Positions 19,486 to 29,188 of a stretch of 64,000 nucleotides of DNA are shown here, in pieces. The notes beneath the pieces are model-generated. The model did not search any database and was not told the DNA's origin. It saw nothing but the letters and a program-made list of their open reading frames with translations. A program made the translations under genes and the position numbers. Origin of the DNA: Psychrobacter sp. P11F6. Its GTDB lineage: Bacteria; Pseudomonadota; Gammaproteobacteria; Pseudomonadales; Moraxellaceae. Each line of letters starts with the position of its first letter. The stretch's first letter is position 1. The DNA lies in assembly GCF_001435295.1 (NCBI RefSeq), contig NZ_CM003594.1, forward strand, positions 2,810,574-2,874,573, given 5' to 3'.

Positions 19486-20118
19486 TTATTTAATCGCTAT
19501 CCAAAACATCTCTTTTGACCGTGGTCGTGATGCACCTGGCTTGATACTACGGATTTTACTAAAATCCTGCTGCATCTGCTTGCGTAATTCTTGTGTGCCT
19601 TCACCCTGAAACACTTTCATAATAAGTGCGCCACCTTCTGGTAAGGTTGCAAGCGCGAAGTCCACTGCCAGCTCGCATAAATACATCATACGTGGCTGAT
19701 CGATTGCGCTGTTTCCTGCCGTATTTGGTGCCATATCGGACAGCACTACATCGACCTGCCTATCACCAACCTCTGCCATGATTGCATCAAACACTTCTGC
19801 TTCGCGAAAGTCGCCTTGAATAAAGGTCACATCAGGCAATGTATCCATCGGCAGAATATCAGAGGCAATCAAAATACCTTTTTCGCCTACTAGCTGACCT
19901 GCCACTTGAGACCAACTGCCTGGAGCACTGCCCAAATCTACGACCGTCATGCCTTTTTTAATAATATTGGTCTTTTCATTAATTTCTAATAGTTTATAGG
20001 CGGCACGGGCACGATAGCCATCTTTTTGCGCTTTTTGCACATAATGATCGTCAATATGCTCTTTCATCCAAGCGCTACTACTCTTTGACAGTTTTTTATT
20101 TTCGATACGCGTGGCCAA
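19486..20118 (-). CDS. rlmE: 23S rRNA 2'-O-ribose methyltransferase RlmE (RrmJ/FtsJ)
   Basis: Methylates U2552 of 23S rRNA late in large-subunit assembly, with S-adenosylmethionine. The motif VVDLGSAPGSWSQV is the methyltransferase motif I. DVVLSDMAPNTAG and LIMKVFQGEG supply the catalytic Asp and Lys. A start at TTG 20118 is preferred: a GGAG ribosome site stands 8 nt before it, and the homology to E. coli RrmJ starts a few residues later. The in-frame ATG at 20148 would add ten unrelated residues and has no ribosome site. Confidence 0.95.
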   Translation of the reverse strand: MATRIENKKLSKSSSAWMKEHIDDHYVQKAQKDGYRARAAYKLLEINEKTNIIKKGMTVVDLGSAPGSWSQVAGQLVGEKGILIASDILPMDTLPDVTFIQGDFREAEVFDAIMAEVGDRQVDVVLSDMAPNTAGNSAIDQPRMMYLCELAVDFALATLPEGGALIMKVFQGEGTQELRKQMQQDFSKIRSIKPGASRPRSKEMFWIAIK

Positions 20119-20461
20119 AATACCTGCTCCTATTGCTTTGCAAAACATTCATACATATTACTGAAGTAGCTAAAAGATTTATGAAGCACTTTCGATATGG
20201 TTTAAATTCATTCGAATATACTATCAATCAAGATCTTTATACATTTGCAGTCTTAAACTGACTAAATTCTATTGGTTAAAACACTGATTTATCAGACAGT
20301 AGCGTTTATAATGTGCCCAAACATTCAGTTTAACATTTTCATCACGTAAAATCGTGCAAAATCCTGCTGATCTCATGCAAGATGACCACAGATTATCTAT
20401 AATGGTCGTCAACTGCTCTTAATAGCACTGTCTTTTATTTTTACCAACACCTAGGAATTCT
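20119..20461. other. Divergent promoter region rlmE/yhbY
   Basis: A 343-bp AT-rich spacer. For yhbY, a TATAAT box at 20398-20403 lies 58 bp before the start codon, but no good -35 is seen. Nothing else is recognised. Confidence 0.45.
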
Positions 20462-20770
20462 ATGCAACTCGATAACGCTACCATCAAACGCCTAAGAGGC
20501 ATTGGTCACGACCTCAAACCTATCGTCATGATTGGCAATAAAGGTATTACCCCAACCATTACTGAAGAGATTGATCGCGCGCTATCAGATCATGAGCTCA
20601 TCAAAGTAAAACTGCCTGCCGGCACAAAAGAAGAGCGCGATGTCATCGGTGCGGAACTTGCCAAAGCGGCTAACGCGTCTTTGGTTCATTCTATTGGTCG
20701 TATGGCATTGTTACTACGTAAAAATCCAAACGCCAACCCAAAATTGTCTAATTTAGCACGTCATGCATAA
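20462..20770 (+). CDS. yhbY: Ribosome-associated RNA-binding protein YhbY
   Basis: A 102-aa CRM (CRS1-YhbY) domain protein that binds pre-50S particles. The core LKPIVMIGNKGIT with its GxxG loop, then EEIDRALSDHELIKVKLPAG, matches the family along its full length. It is divergently transcribed from rlmE, the same arrangement as in E. coli, which fits a shared role in 50S assembly. A terminator follows. Confidence 0.95.
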   Translation: MQLDNATIKRLRGIGHDLKPIVMIGNKGITPTITEEIDRALSDHELIKVKLPAGTKEERDVIGAELAKAANASLVHSIGRMALLLRKNPNANPKLSNLARHA

Positions 20771-20852
20771 TAATATGTGATGACCAGCTGGTTTGAGTGA
20801 TGGTATGGTATGCCATATCAACTCAAATCATAGCCACATGGCGACGATAAAT

Positions 20853-20886
20853 GTAAAAGCCGCGATGCATCTTGCTCGCGGCTTTT
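20853..20886 (+). terminator. Intrinsic terminator of yhbY
   Basis: An 11-bp stem AAAAGCCGCGA / TCGCGGCTTTT with a 12-nt loop. The T-run is short, but the stem is GC-rich and perfect. Confidence 0.85.
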
Positions 20887-20993
20887 ATGTTGTCTGCTCG
20901 TTTTAGATTTACTTAGCGTGTAATATTAGCTCGCTTAGTCGGTACAATTTTTCTTATAGTTACTTCTATATTTTTATTGTCGGGTCTTAAATT

Positions 20994-21725
20994 ATGAATC
21001 AATCATTCAATCTCTGTGTGGCCACCGAAACCATAGCAAACGATGCACAGCAACTGGGTGTAACATTGGATGAGTTACAGCGCATCTGTATAAATGTGAG
21101 TGCTCAGATTATTAGACAGCCATCACTCCACTTACAGCTAACCTATCGACTCACCCTGCCCAACCAAATGCTAGCAAAGCAGCTAAACTGGTCAATGTGG
21201 CAGCAAGCGCAAGTAAAATTCGATGATTACTTGTGGGAAGAGACTTGCCTTGAGTGTTTTATCGCTGGTCGTCTGATAAATGATGAAAATCTAACGGATG
21301 CTCAAAAGGCAACGCCCTATATCGAGATTAACGCCAATCCAGACGGTCGTTACGCGCTATATCAATTTGAGAGCTATCGTAATCCTGCCACCTTGCCGCC
21401 AACACCCTTATATGCAGCTGATGGACAAGCGCGCGCGTCTATTAATTGGATAAATAATGTAAAGCCAACATTAAGGTACGTAGAGAATCCTTTATTTAAT
21501 GATCCATCAGTCGCAAATAAACCTCATCATTATTATGAGCGCAGCTTTAATGTACCAGTAATCCAACGATCCAATAAGCAGTACACCATCGCAAATACTG
21601 TGATTGAGCAAATACATCCTTGCGTTATTTTATGGTTTGGTGAGATTGCTTTATATTTTGCCCCAAACCACGCCTCCCCGCCTGACTTTCACAATCGTAG
21701 CCACTGGTCGAAATTTGAGCTTTAA
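20994..21725 (+). CDS. DOMON-like (CBM9-type fold) protein
   Basis: A 243-aa protein resembling the DOMON-like type 9 carbohydrate-binding module group found in cyanobacteria and proteobacteria. Key pieces are the central DDYLWEETCLECFI, YIEINANPDGRYALYQFESYR, and the C-terminal FAPNHASPPDFHNRSHW. No signal peptide is visible, so it is probably cytoplasmic. The biochemical role of the group is not established. It is monocistronic. Confidence 0.75.
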   Translation: MNQSFNLCVATETIANDAQQLGVTLDELQRICINVSAQIIRQPSLHLQLTYRLTLPNQMLAKQLNWSMWQQAQVKFDDYLWEETCLECFIAGRLINDENLTDAQKATPYIEINANPDGRYALYQFESYRNPATLPPTPLYAADGQARASINWINNVKPTLRYVENPLFNDPSVANKPHHYYERSFNVPVIQRSNKQYTIANTVIEQIHPCVILWFGEIALYFAPNHASPPDFHNRSHWSKFEL

Positions 21726-21761
21726 CTCTACTTTTAACTTAAGAATCACAACTCAAAGCGC

Positions 21762-21797
21762 AAAAAAAACCAGCAACGCTATAAAGAGCATTACTGG
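21762..21797 (-). terminator. Intrinsic terminator of the CHAP gene
   Basis: In the minus-strand transcript CCAGUAAUGC pairs with GCGUUGCUGG (two G-U pairs) around an 8-nt loop, followed by eight T residues. It lies 43 bp after the CHAP gene stop codon. Confidence 0.85.
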
Positions 21798-21839
21798 ATT
21801 TGGAGAAAACTTTTAACTTAGGTTACATCTAACTGGCTA

Positions 21840-22568
21840 CTATTTGTCAGCCATCGCGAGGTAAATACCGCGGTCTGATGCATCATCGACATATTGCGAA
21901 TCACGCCATGTCGTATAGCTGTAAGTGCCACTGTATGGGCTAATGCTGTTTTGGCGGAAATCAGATACCCAATCGTTACCATCAAAGATCTGGATATGAC
22001 CATGTGGACGGTTTGACGTACGATTATAGACAACGACGTCACCCACTTGTGGCTGCATATCATTACTAATCTTGGTAAAACCTGCTTGAGCAAGTGTGCC
22101 GCGAGAGGCATACTGATAAGCTGAAGGGTTAGGCGTAAATTCGTAACCTGCTGATTGTAGCGCTTTACGTACATAGCGAGCACAGTAGCCAGAGCTTCTA
22201 GATAACGCTACTCGCGATGCACTTGCCGCTGCGATAGCAGGAGCAGAATTGCGATCAGGAGCGCGGCTTGATTGCTGCTGACGCTGCTCATAAGACAAAC
22301 GGCTGGTAAGCGAAGCAAGCTGGTATTCTTTTTGCTTGGCATGCGCACTTAAATTGTCAATGGCTTGACTGATCTCATCATTGCTATATACATGAGCACC
22401 ACTGTTAGTGCTATAGATATTGCGGCTAGAACCGTAGTTCGCAGAAGCAGAGATGTTAGTGATGGTATGACTCAAGGTATTATTTGGTTGAAAGGTTGTT
22501 TCGACAGCACCACTTGTCTGTGCTATACCCATTCCCAATACTGACAAAATTAATAAAGCTTGTTTCAT
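21840..22568 (-). CDS. Secreted CHAP-domain protein
   Basis: Probably a periplasmic or secreted cysteine amidohydrolase acting on peptidoglycan. The first 20 residues (MKQALLILSVLGMGIAQTSG) form a signal peptide. A coiled, Ala/Ser/Gln-rich linker covers about residues 25-130. The CHAP domain covers about 130-225. SSGYCARYVRKALQSAGY carries the catalytic Cys, and NRPHGHIQIFDGNDWVSD carries the catalytic His. The start at 22568 has an AGGTAG ribosome site and begins the signal peptide; the ORF upstream of it looks non-coding. The neighbours give no operon partner. Confidence 0.85.
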   Translation of the reverse strand: MKQALLILSVLGMGIAQTSGAVETTFQPNNTLSHTITNISASANYGSSRNIYSTNSGAHVYSNDEISQAIDNLSAHAKQKEYQLASLTSRLSYEQRQQQSSRAPDRNSAPAIAAASASRVALSRSSGYCARYVRKALQSAGYEFTPNPSAYQYASRGTLAQAGFTKISNDMQPQVGDVVVYNRTSNRPHGHIQIFDGNDWVSDFRQNSISPYSGTYSYTTWRDSQYVDDASDRGIYLAMADK

Positions 22569-22831
22569 AAATTTACTACCTATTATTAATACAAGACCGC
22601 TCGTCATCCGTGACAAAGCATCAATTAGTTTAGAGGAGATGATCATTACAAAAACATGATAAAATCCTTGTTAAAACAGCCCGCTATTTCTTCTGTAGTG
22701 ACTAATGCTGGTATTATCTGTTAATACCCTATTCCGCTTAGTTCACTGTCTCGCAAATCGTTCAGTATCAATTGCTTTTAGCATGTCAATTATGAATATC
22801 GATTTTGTCACCTATTACATGAGTCATCACG

Positions 22832-23347
22832 ATGTCAAAAAAACAGCCAAATCGGCTTGCCCAACTTATCGACCATCAAGCTTTTGCTGGTAGCGCACTA
22901 CCCCGAACGCTTGCTGACAATATGCGGCTATACATAGAAGCGACCAACGAGGTAAAAGAGCTATTGGTAGATTGTCTACCTGAAGAAATTCTTAATACCT
23001 GTTGGGTCGTAGGCCTCACCTCTGAGCAATTAATACTCAGTGTGGGCTCAATGACTGCTGCCAATCATATTCGCTATTTACAGAGCGCTTATTTGCAAGT
23101 CTTAAAAGAGCAGTCAATTACATTTAAACAACTCAAGCAAATTCGCGTCGTCGTAGCTAAAAATTCAGCTGATAATCATTCATCTAAACAACTATTAGCA
23201 GTATCATCAACTTTGTCGAAATCTAGTAAAGCCAATGAAAATCAGGCTCTTAGCCAAAACACAAAGCGGACTATATCACAGGCCGCAGAGCATGTCACCA
23301 CTGATGAAAATCTCAAAAAAGCACTTTTACGTCTGGCAAATCATTGA
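22832..23347 (+). CDS. dciA: DciA-like DUF721 protein
   Basis: DUF721/DciA proteins load the replicative helicase DnaB at the origin in bacteria that lack DnaC. The homologous part is about residues 15-110, with the late core TSEQLILSVGSMTAANHIRYL and LKQIRVVV. The remaining roughly 60 residues are Ser/Lys-rich and variable. The N-terminal part, LAQLIDHQAFAG, is less conserved. The position next to lpxC fits: in pseudomonads the DUF721 gene lies between lpxC and secA. The call rests on fold-level similarity and context together. Confidence 0.8.
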   Translation: MSKKQPNRLAQLIDHQAFAGSALPRTLADNMRLYIEATNEVKELLVDCLPEEILNTCWVVGLTSEQLILSVGSMTAANHIRYLQSAYLQVLKEQSITFKQLKQIRVVVAKNSADNHSSKQLLAVSSTLSKSSKANENQALSQNTKRTISQAAEHVTTDENLKKALLRLANH

Positions 23348-23431
23348 AATTACTAATGTTACTATGTAAAGTTGTGTAAACAAAACCGTAAAAATCAGCT
23401 GATAACGCTGCGATTTTGTAATGACGCAAAC

Positions 23432-23487
23432 AAAAAAAATCACCTGCTAGCTCCGTTCACATTATGAACGTCACCAACAGATGATTG
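23432..23487 (-). terminator. Intrinsic terminator of lpxC
   Basis: In the minus-strand transcript AAUCAUCUG pairs with CAGGUGAUU, enclosing an inner hairpin CGTTCA / TGAACG, and is followed by eight T residues. Confidence 0.75.
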
Positions 23488-23645
23488 AAAAACTATCCAC
23501 AGCTTTGATATTCTCTACTCTAGAGCAGAATTGTTAAAATAATCTAAACAATACATTCAAAAAAACGAATATTATTAGAATGTAATTACTGCTGGATTAT
23601 GTAATATTGCGTAAATGTTTCGATACTTCGTGTATATTCCTGTAT

Positions 23646-24563
23646 TCATCCTTCAACAGTCAAACCTTCGAGAGGTAAATACTGAATTGGGCATGTTACA
23701 TTGTCATCAAAAGTTACAATTTCAAAATTATTATGGTCAGATAGTATCTCACGTACCAATAAATTGTTTAACGCGTGACCAGATTTATAAGCATTAAATC
23801 GACCCAAAATCGGATAGCCAATCAAATATAAATCACCTAAAGCATCCAAAATTTTATGGCGAACGAACTCATCATTAAAACGCAGACCTTCTTCGTTAAG
23901 AATATTTGCCTCATCAATAACAATAGCATTATCCATACTGCCTCCTAACGCCAAATTATTCTGACGTAAGGCTTCTATATCTCGTAAAAATCCAAAAGTA
24001 CGGGCTGAACTCAGTTGCTCAATGAAGTTTTGCGTCGAAAACTGCAACTGGGCATGCTGAAAATCTTTGTCGATAGCAGGATGATCAAAATCAATCTCAA
24101 AATTCAGCTCAAACCCTTCATAAGGACGCAGTTCTGCCCATTTATCGTCTACTTTTACTCTTACAGGTCTGACGATTTTTATAAACTTCTTTAAAGCGTC
24201 TTGCTCGCAGAATCCTGCGTCAAGCAGCAACGCTACAAAAGGAGCGGCACTACCATCCATAATCGGTATCTCTGAGGCCGATACACGAATTAAAAGGTTA
24301 TCCACGCCAAGTCCTGCAATGGCACTAAGCAAATGCTCGACCGTCCCCACACGTGTGCCACCAAACACTAGGTTTGACGACATCATAGTGTCTTGCACTA
24401 AAAAAGCACTGGCTGGAATCGGCTGGCTGCCTTCGATATCAGAACGCTCGAAAACAATACCCGTATCAATAGGTTGCGGATGAAACTCTAAGTCAACAGG
24501 CTGACCACTATGGAGACCAATACCTGTAACAGCAATCGCAGTTTTTATGGTTCTTTGGTTCAT
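23646..24563 (-). CDS. lpxC: UDP-3-O-acyl-N-acetylglucosamine deacetylase
   Basis: The first committed step of lipid A synthesis, a cytoplasmic Zn enzyme. It begins MNQRTIKTAIAVTGIGLHSG; GTVEHLLSAIAGLGVDN and IPIMDGSAAPF are family signatures. HKILDALGDLYLIG and the late SGHALNN supply further zinc and catalytic residues. It ends much like Acinetobacter LpxC, at 305 aa. I chose 24563 because homology begins there; the 15 extra upstream residues look non-coding. It lies downstream of ftsZ, in the usual place at the end of the dcw cluster. Confidence 0.97.
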   Translation of the reverse strand: MNQRTIKTAIAVTGIGLHSGQPVDLEFHPQPIDTGIVFERSDIEGSQPIPASAFLVQDTMMSSNLVFGGTRVGTVEHLLSAIAGLGVDNLLIRVSASEIPIMDGSAAPFVALLLDAGFCEQDALKKFIKIVRPVRVKVDDKWAELRPYEGFELNFEIDFDHPAIDKDFQHAQLQFSTQNFIEQLSSARTFGFLRDIEALRQNNLALGGSMDNAIVIDEANILNEEGLRFNDEFVRHKILDALGDLYLIGYPILGRFNAYKSGHALNNLLVREILSDHNNFEIVTFDDNVTCPIQYLPLEGLTVEG

Positions 24564-24881
24564 GGCTGTCTTCTCACATATTTTGTTACAATTGCCATAG
24601 TGTATCATTACCCGCCCCTAGTTCGCCATAGTTAAAACTCGCTAATTTCCTTATCTCCTTGATTGATAACACTTATCGTCAATAAATTTTGATGGTTTTC
24701 ATGTCTTATTGATCACACTGCCTCTGTTAACACAGGGAAATAACAGCCAAATGTTACAATCATAAATTGTTTTATACGCCTATTTATTAATGATTACTTT
24801 CGTATTGAGAGGCGATTCTTATACATAGAGCGCTCTCATAGCTGAATCAGCTTACTAATATATGGACATTTTCTACAGGCA
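24564..24881. other. Spacer between ftsZ and lpxC
   Basis: AT-rich and without a gene. It should hold the lpxC promoter on the minus strand, since a terminator ends the ftsZ transcript just upstream of it. Confidence 0.4.
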
Positions 24882-24916
24882 CAAAAAAGCCAGCAACTTA
24901 GTACTGGCTTTTTTTA
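24882..24916 (-). terminator. Intrinsic terminator of ftsZ
   Basis: AAAAGCCAG / CTGGCTTTT stem with a 10-nt loop and a seven-T tail, 20 bp after the ftsZ stop codon. Confidence 0.9.
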
Positions 24917-24935
24917 TTCCAAGCATCTGAAAATA

Positions 24936-26141
24936 TTATTTATTTTGTTGACGTTTTAAATAGTCTTGAATGCTATTGGTTTTGGTTTTCGCCTGCTCTT
25001 GAGGCGCGCTTGAGCGAGTAGCACTAGCCGTTTCTTGATACATCTGAGCTTGCGATTGCTTCTGGCTGTTTAAAGCACTGGTATGCACGTTAGGGTCAAC
25101 AGGCTGAGTGCTATTGACAGAAGGAACTGGTGCCTCGACTACTTCTGGCTCTTGCCCAGCGTTTTCATCTAAAGTCAGACCCGTTGCAATAACAGTGACA
25201 TGTAAGTCATCACCCATTTTTTCATCAATCACTGAACCATAGAAAATATGTGCATCGTCAATATCTGTAATTTCTTCGACAATAACACTGATTTTGCTCA
25301 TCTCATCCAATGAGAGTGATTCAGAAGAAATTACGTTAACCAACAGACCTTTTGCATTTTCTAAACGCAAGTCATCAAGTAATGGTGATCTGATGGCTTT
25401 CTCAGTTGCTTGACGCGCACGATCATCACCGCTAGCACGGCCGATACCCATCATCGCATGACCTTTGGCAGTCATAGCAGTGCGGATATCATTAAAGTCG
25501 ATATTGATCATACCTTCACTAGCGATAGTTTCAGCAATACCTTGAACCGCATGTAATAACACATCGTCCGCTTTCTTAAAGGCATCTTGCATAGAGATAT
25601 TGCCATAGACACTCATCAACTTATCATTCGGAATCGTAATGATAGAATCAACGAAATTAGTCAATTGCTCAATACCAGCTTTAGCAGCCTTGATACGTTT
25701 GCCACCTTCAAACTTAAATGGCGTAGTCACGACCGCAACTGTTAATACCTCCATTTCTTTAGCAATACGAGCAACTACAGGCGCTGCACCCGTACCCGTA
25801 CCACCACCCATACCAGCAGTGATGAACACCATGTCTGAATGTTCGAGTAATGCACGGATGGCTTCTTCTTCGCTTTCTGCTGCTTCACGCCCAACTTCTG
25901 GGTTCGCCCCTGCGCCCAAACCGCGATTCGTTTTTGCGCCAAGTTGCAATTTATGCGGTGCAGTTAAACGATCAAGCGCTTGTTTATCCGTATTAGCACA
26001 GACGAACGTTACACCTCTAATACCTTGTTGTACCATATGTTCAACCGCATTACCGCCACCACCACCAACACCGAATACAGTGAAGCTTGCTTGGCCGTTA
26101 TTTTGAGGCTGGTTATCATCTGGCATGGTGTATTTTGACAT
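24936..26141 (-). CDS. ftsZ: Cell division GTPase FtsZ
   Basis: The tubulin homologue that forms the Z ring at midcell. The N-terminal nucleotide motif is FTVFGVGGGGGNAVEHM, and the tubulin signature GGGTGTGAAPV is near residue 112. A Pro/Gln/Ser-rich linker of about 70 residues leads to the C-terminal peptide IQDYLKRQQNK, which should bind FtsA and ZapA-linked partners. The length is 401 aa. The start at 26141 has a GGAGAAA site; the ORF extends upstream without homology. It follows ftsA after about 235 bp. Confidence 0.98.
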   Translation of the reverse strand: MSKYTMPDDNQPQNNGQASFTVFGVGGGGGNAVEHMVQQGIRGVTFVCANTDKQALDRLTAPHKLQLGAKTNRGLGAGANPEVGREAAESEEEAIRALLEHSDMVFITAGMGGGTGTGAAPVVARIAKEMEVLTVAVVTTPFKFEGGKRIKAAKAGIEQLTNFVDSIITIPNDKLMSVYGNISMQDAFKKADDVLLHAVQGIAETIASEGMINIDFNDIRTAMTAKGHAMMGIGRASGDDRARQATEKAIRSPLLDDLRLENAKGLLVNVISSESLSLDEMSKISVIVEEITDIDDAHIFYGSVIDEKMGDDLHVTVIATGLTLDENAGQEPEVVEAPVPSVNSTQPVDPNVHTSALNSQKQSQAQMYQETASATRSSAPQEQAKTKTNSIQDYLKRQQNK

Positions 26142-26376
26142 AAAAAGGTTTCTCCAGTTGCAGATAGCGTGATGGTCGATACTTGGTAACACACTTATAT
26201 GGCGCGCTATCGACTTACTATATATAATTGTATTTAAATAAAACAGGGCAATGGCTTAGATAATTGTGCTAGCCAAAATATGCCAGTATGGTATAGGGTG
26301 TTACTTTTCGTATTCTTGCCTATTATATAGCTGCATACTCTTATGCTGCTTAATATAAGTATGTTTTGCTAACAGA

Positions 26377-27669
26377 TTATAATATCTTTTTGAGTACACT
26401 AGCAAAACGCTGCCCTGCACTTTGAAAAACACCAGTGACTCGATTTTTCTGAATCGCTTCAGGCTCGCTTTTTTCACTACGGCGAAACTGCTCGCTTTGA
26501 CTATATAATAGTGTACCAAATGCCGTTTGATAAGCACGATCATTTACTTGACTGTTTAGCTGCTTAAATGACTCATCATTATCAAAATGATTATGAGCAC
26601 TAATAGCAGGATGAGTGTTGGTTAATACTACGGGCATTTTGAGCAATTTTTTGGTAAAGGGTATCATACCTTTAATCGCCGTACCGCCACCTGTGAGTAC
26701 GATACCTTTGTCGATATAGCCGATGAGATCAGCCTCATGTAATTGACGAGCAACTTCCGTAAATATCTGCACATAGCGCGCTTCAATAATACGGGCTAGA
26801 TTATAGATACCAATATTAATCTCGTCACCTGTTCCTTGTGGTTTAAAGATAAAGAACGAGCTGGGATCGACACTATTGACATCGACAGTACCATGGGTTT
26901 TTTTCAGCTTTTCAGCTTCAATCATGGAAATACCAAAATCAGCTGAGATATCCATCGTTACTTCGTGGCTGCCTGTCGCGATGCAATGGGTAAATATCAG
27001 CTTGTTTTCTTTATAAACGCAAATACTGGTCGTACTAGCACCAATATCTACCAAACAAACCCCTTGCTGGCGCTCGTCACTCATCAAACTATATTCAGCA
27101 CTCGTCACTGCATCAAATACAATGTGGTCAATACCAACATCACAGCTTTGCAGTAATTTTTGGATATTTTGACGGCTAGCAACGGGCATCATCATCATGT
27201 GGTACATCACAGTAATATTATGCGCCATCATTTCGATCGCATCATCCACCATGAAATCTTGATCATCAACATAGATACCCTGCTGACAGCAATGCATTAG
27301 ATAATAGTCTGATGATAGATCGCGTGATTTGGCATTAGACAACGCCTGCACCATATCTTTGGCACGTACCGCCTCATCTTCTACACGTACCTCGCCTGCA
27401 CTATTTTTGCTCGATAACTCCGGTGTTGCTAGGGTCAACCACACACTGTGCACGCGGCAATTGGCAGTATCTTCTGCTTCTTGAATGGCTTGCTTGATAG
27501 CACCTTGTAGACGTTCACGGTGTTTTATTTGACCTTGGTAAAAATCGCTATTTTTGACTTGTCCCACGCCCAGAATACGGATGTCTTTTGCAGAGACAAC
27601 GTTACCAATGACGACATAGACTGCCGTGGCACTTAGATGGACAACAACCAGATTTTCAGTATTTTTCAT
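26377..27669 (-). CDS. ftsA: Cell division protein FtsA
   Basis: An actin-like ATPase that ties FtsZ to the membrane. It has the phosphate loop VCLVDIGASTTSICVYKENK near residue 205 and GIVLTGGGTAIKGMI near 335, with the SHS2 insertion between about 85 and 165 and a C-terminal amphipathic helix (AGQRFASVLKKIL) for membrane attachment. The start at 27669 (MKNTENLVVVHLS) is preferred since the homology begins there; the 16 residues upstream do not fit the family. The phosphate-binding motifs look intact. Confidence 0.96.
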   Translation of the reverse strand: MKNTENLVVVHLSATAVYVVIGNVVSAKDIRILGVGQVKNSDFYQGQIKHRERLQGAIKQAIQEAEDTANCRVHSVWLTLATPELSSKNSAGEVRVEDEAVRAKDMVQALSNAKSRDLSSDYYLMHCCQQGIYVDDQDFMVDDAIEMMAHNITVMYHMMMMPVASRQNIQKLLQSCDVGIDHIVFDAVTSAEYSLMSDERQQGVCLVDIGASTTSICVYKENKLIFTHCIATGSHEVTMDISADFGISMIEAEKLKKTHGTVDVNSVDPSSFFIFKPQGTGDEINIGIYNLARIIEARYVQIFTEVARQLHEADLIGYIDKGIVLTGGGTAIKGMIPFTKKLLKMPVVLTNTHPAISAHNHFDNDESFKQLNSQVNDRAYQTAFGTLLYSQSEQFRRSEKSEPEAIQKNRVTGVFQSAGQRFASVLKKIL

Positions 27670-27832
27670 GGTACCAGACAAATTATCGCTAAACAGGAGA
27701 ACAAATGACGTCTCCATTAGATCATTAAAAAAAGCGTTATCAACACGCTATGATGTTGTATATTCCGTGCTACAAGCTATCAAAATAGCTCAAACTAAAA
27801 TGCTAACCAGTTTTTGCTTATGCTATCTATCG

Positions 27833-28627
27833 TTATTCTGCTTCATCAATTTTTGGCTGTGCCATATCCCAAGCAATGGTAAAACCATTTTTATAGCGCA
27901 AATCTACAGACTGTATTTCGCCTCGACGCTCACTTAACTGATTGCCGAGCAGCTGACTTAAACTCAGCAGCTTTTGCGCAGTATTCTCGTTATCAACAAT
28001 CACACGCAGTCCATTGTCAAAACGAATCAGCCAAGTCATTCTTGGTGACAGGATAATATCTTCGACTTGCATACCAAGTGGCGCATACCAGTCGTTAACT
28101 TGCTGCATTTGCTGCATGATAACTGGGGCTTGCGTTATCTCACCTTGTAAGGTGGCAAAGCGTTCTTGCGTCAGATCTTTACTATCAGCAGGGACAAAAA
28201 CCGCACCTTTTGCATCCACCAAACGCTCTGTACCAAAATTAGCAACCGCTTGCTTAGGTAATGCGGTAACGACTATGCCCCGTTGCCAATCACGAGAAAT
28301 ACTGACCTGATCAACCCAAGCCATACCCGTCGTAATATCTCTTAACGCTTGCAAATCAGAGGTAAAAAAGCTGCTTACCTTTTGTTGATTCATAACCTGT
28401 TGCAATGCGCGATACTGGGTAACTGTCAAACCCTGATTATTCACATGGATAGAAGCTGGCGGTGCATCACGCAACGCTTTTCCACCCATTATCAATATCA
28501 GTACGAGCAACCCTAGTACCAATACCATAAAAAAATATTTGAGCGAAGTCGGTACTTGGAACTTAGAGTTTGGGCGACGGGTTTTATCACTCATCAAGTC
28601 AGTTACCTCGTTGACAGTTTGAGCCAT
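27833..28627 (-). CDS. ftsQ: Cell division protein FtsQ
   Basis: A bitopic inner-membrane protein linking FtsL/FtsB to the divisome. A cytoplasmic tail of about 30 residues precedes one membrane helix (about 30-50). A POTRA domain follows, then the beta domain with GMQVEDIILSPRMTWLI and the C-terminal VDLRYKNGFTIAW, which is highly characteristic of FtsQ. It lies between ddl and ftsA in the standard dcw order. An AGG site lies before the ATG. Confidence 0.95.
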   Translation of the reverse strand: MAQTVNEVTDLMSDKTRRPNSKFQVPTSLKYFFMVLVLGLLVLILIMGGKALRDAPPASIHVNNQGLTVTQYRALQQVMNQQKVSSFFTSDLQALRDITTGMAWVDQVSISRDWQRGIVVTALPKQAVANFGTERLVDAKGAVFVPADSKDLTQERFATLQGEITQAPVIMQQMQQVNDWYAPLGMQVEDIILSPRMTWLIRFDNGLRVIVDNENTAQKLLSLSQLLGNQLSERRGEIQSVDLRYKNGFTIAWDMAQPKIDEAE

Positions 28628-29093
28628 AACGACCTTTGTCCCTATATTTGCATAAAACTGATCATGCTATTTATAAATGTAAATCTGCATATTTTTGCAG
28701 AGGCCTATTAAGTTGACATGTTATCAAAATATTTTACTAAAACGATTTATAGGATGACATTATGCTCATTTAAACGTAACATTTTTCTTAATTTATGAAT
28801 AACTTATGGGCTAAATTCATAGAAAACAGAAATATCACTAAAACAGACCTATAATTACAATATTAACGTATTTTATGGTTAAACAATAGCTTAACCCCTA
28901 CTAGTGACAACGAATTTACACAAGTTTACATGACGCTGTGGTATAGCAGCTCTAGTGATACATTAACCCGTTCTCGTCTAGTAGTATTCTCAGGCTATAA
29001 GAAAAATTCAAATCTAAACATTCATAAGTTTTATCACTGGTTTATTAAGACAGCTTATCAATGACAACTGTCTCAATAAATATCAATAGCATT
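28628..29093. other. Unusually long ddl-ftsQ spacer
   Basis: In most gammaproteobacteria ddl and ftsQ nearly touch. Here more than 500 bp of AT-rich DNA separate them, with no ORF longer than a few dozen codons. It ends in the 17-bp repeat array at 29094. A promoter for ftsQAZ is likely in it but I cannot place it. Confidence 0.5.
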
Positions 29094-29161
29094 ATGAACA
29101 ATGCTAAAAAATGAGCAATACTAAAGAATGAACAATATTAAAAAGTAGCATTGCTAAATCA
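29094..29161. repeat. 17-bp tandem array, three to four units
   Basis: ATGAACAATGCTAAAAA, ATGAGCAATACTAAAGA and ATGAACAATATTAAAAA follow each other exactly at 29094, 29111 and 29128. A fourth, diverged unit starts at 29145. It sits just behind the ddl stop codon. Confidence 0.8.
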
Positions 29162-29188
29162 CTGTTTAAGCAATGACTGCTACACTAA

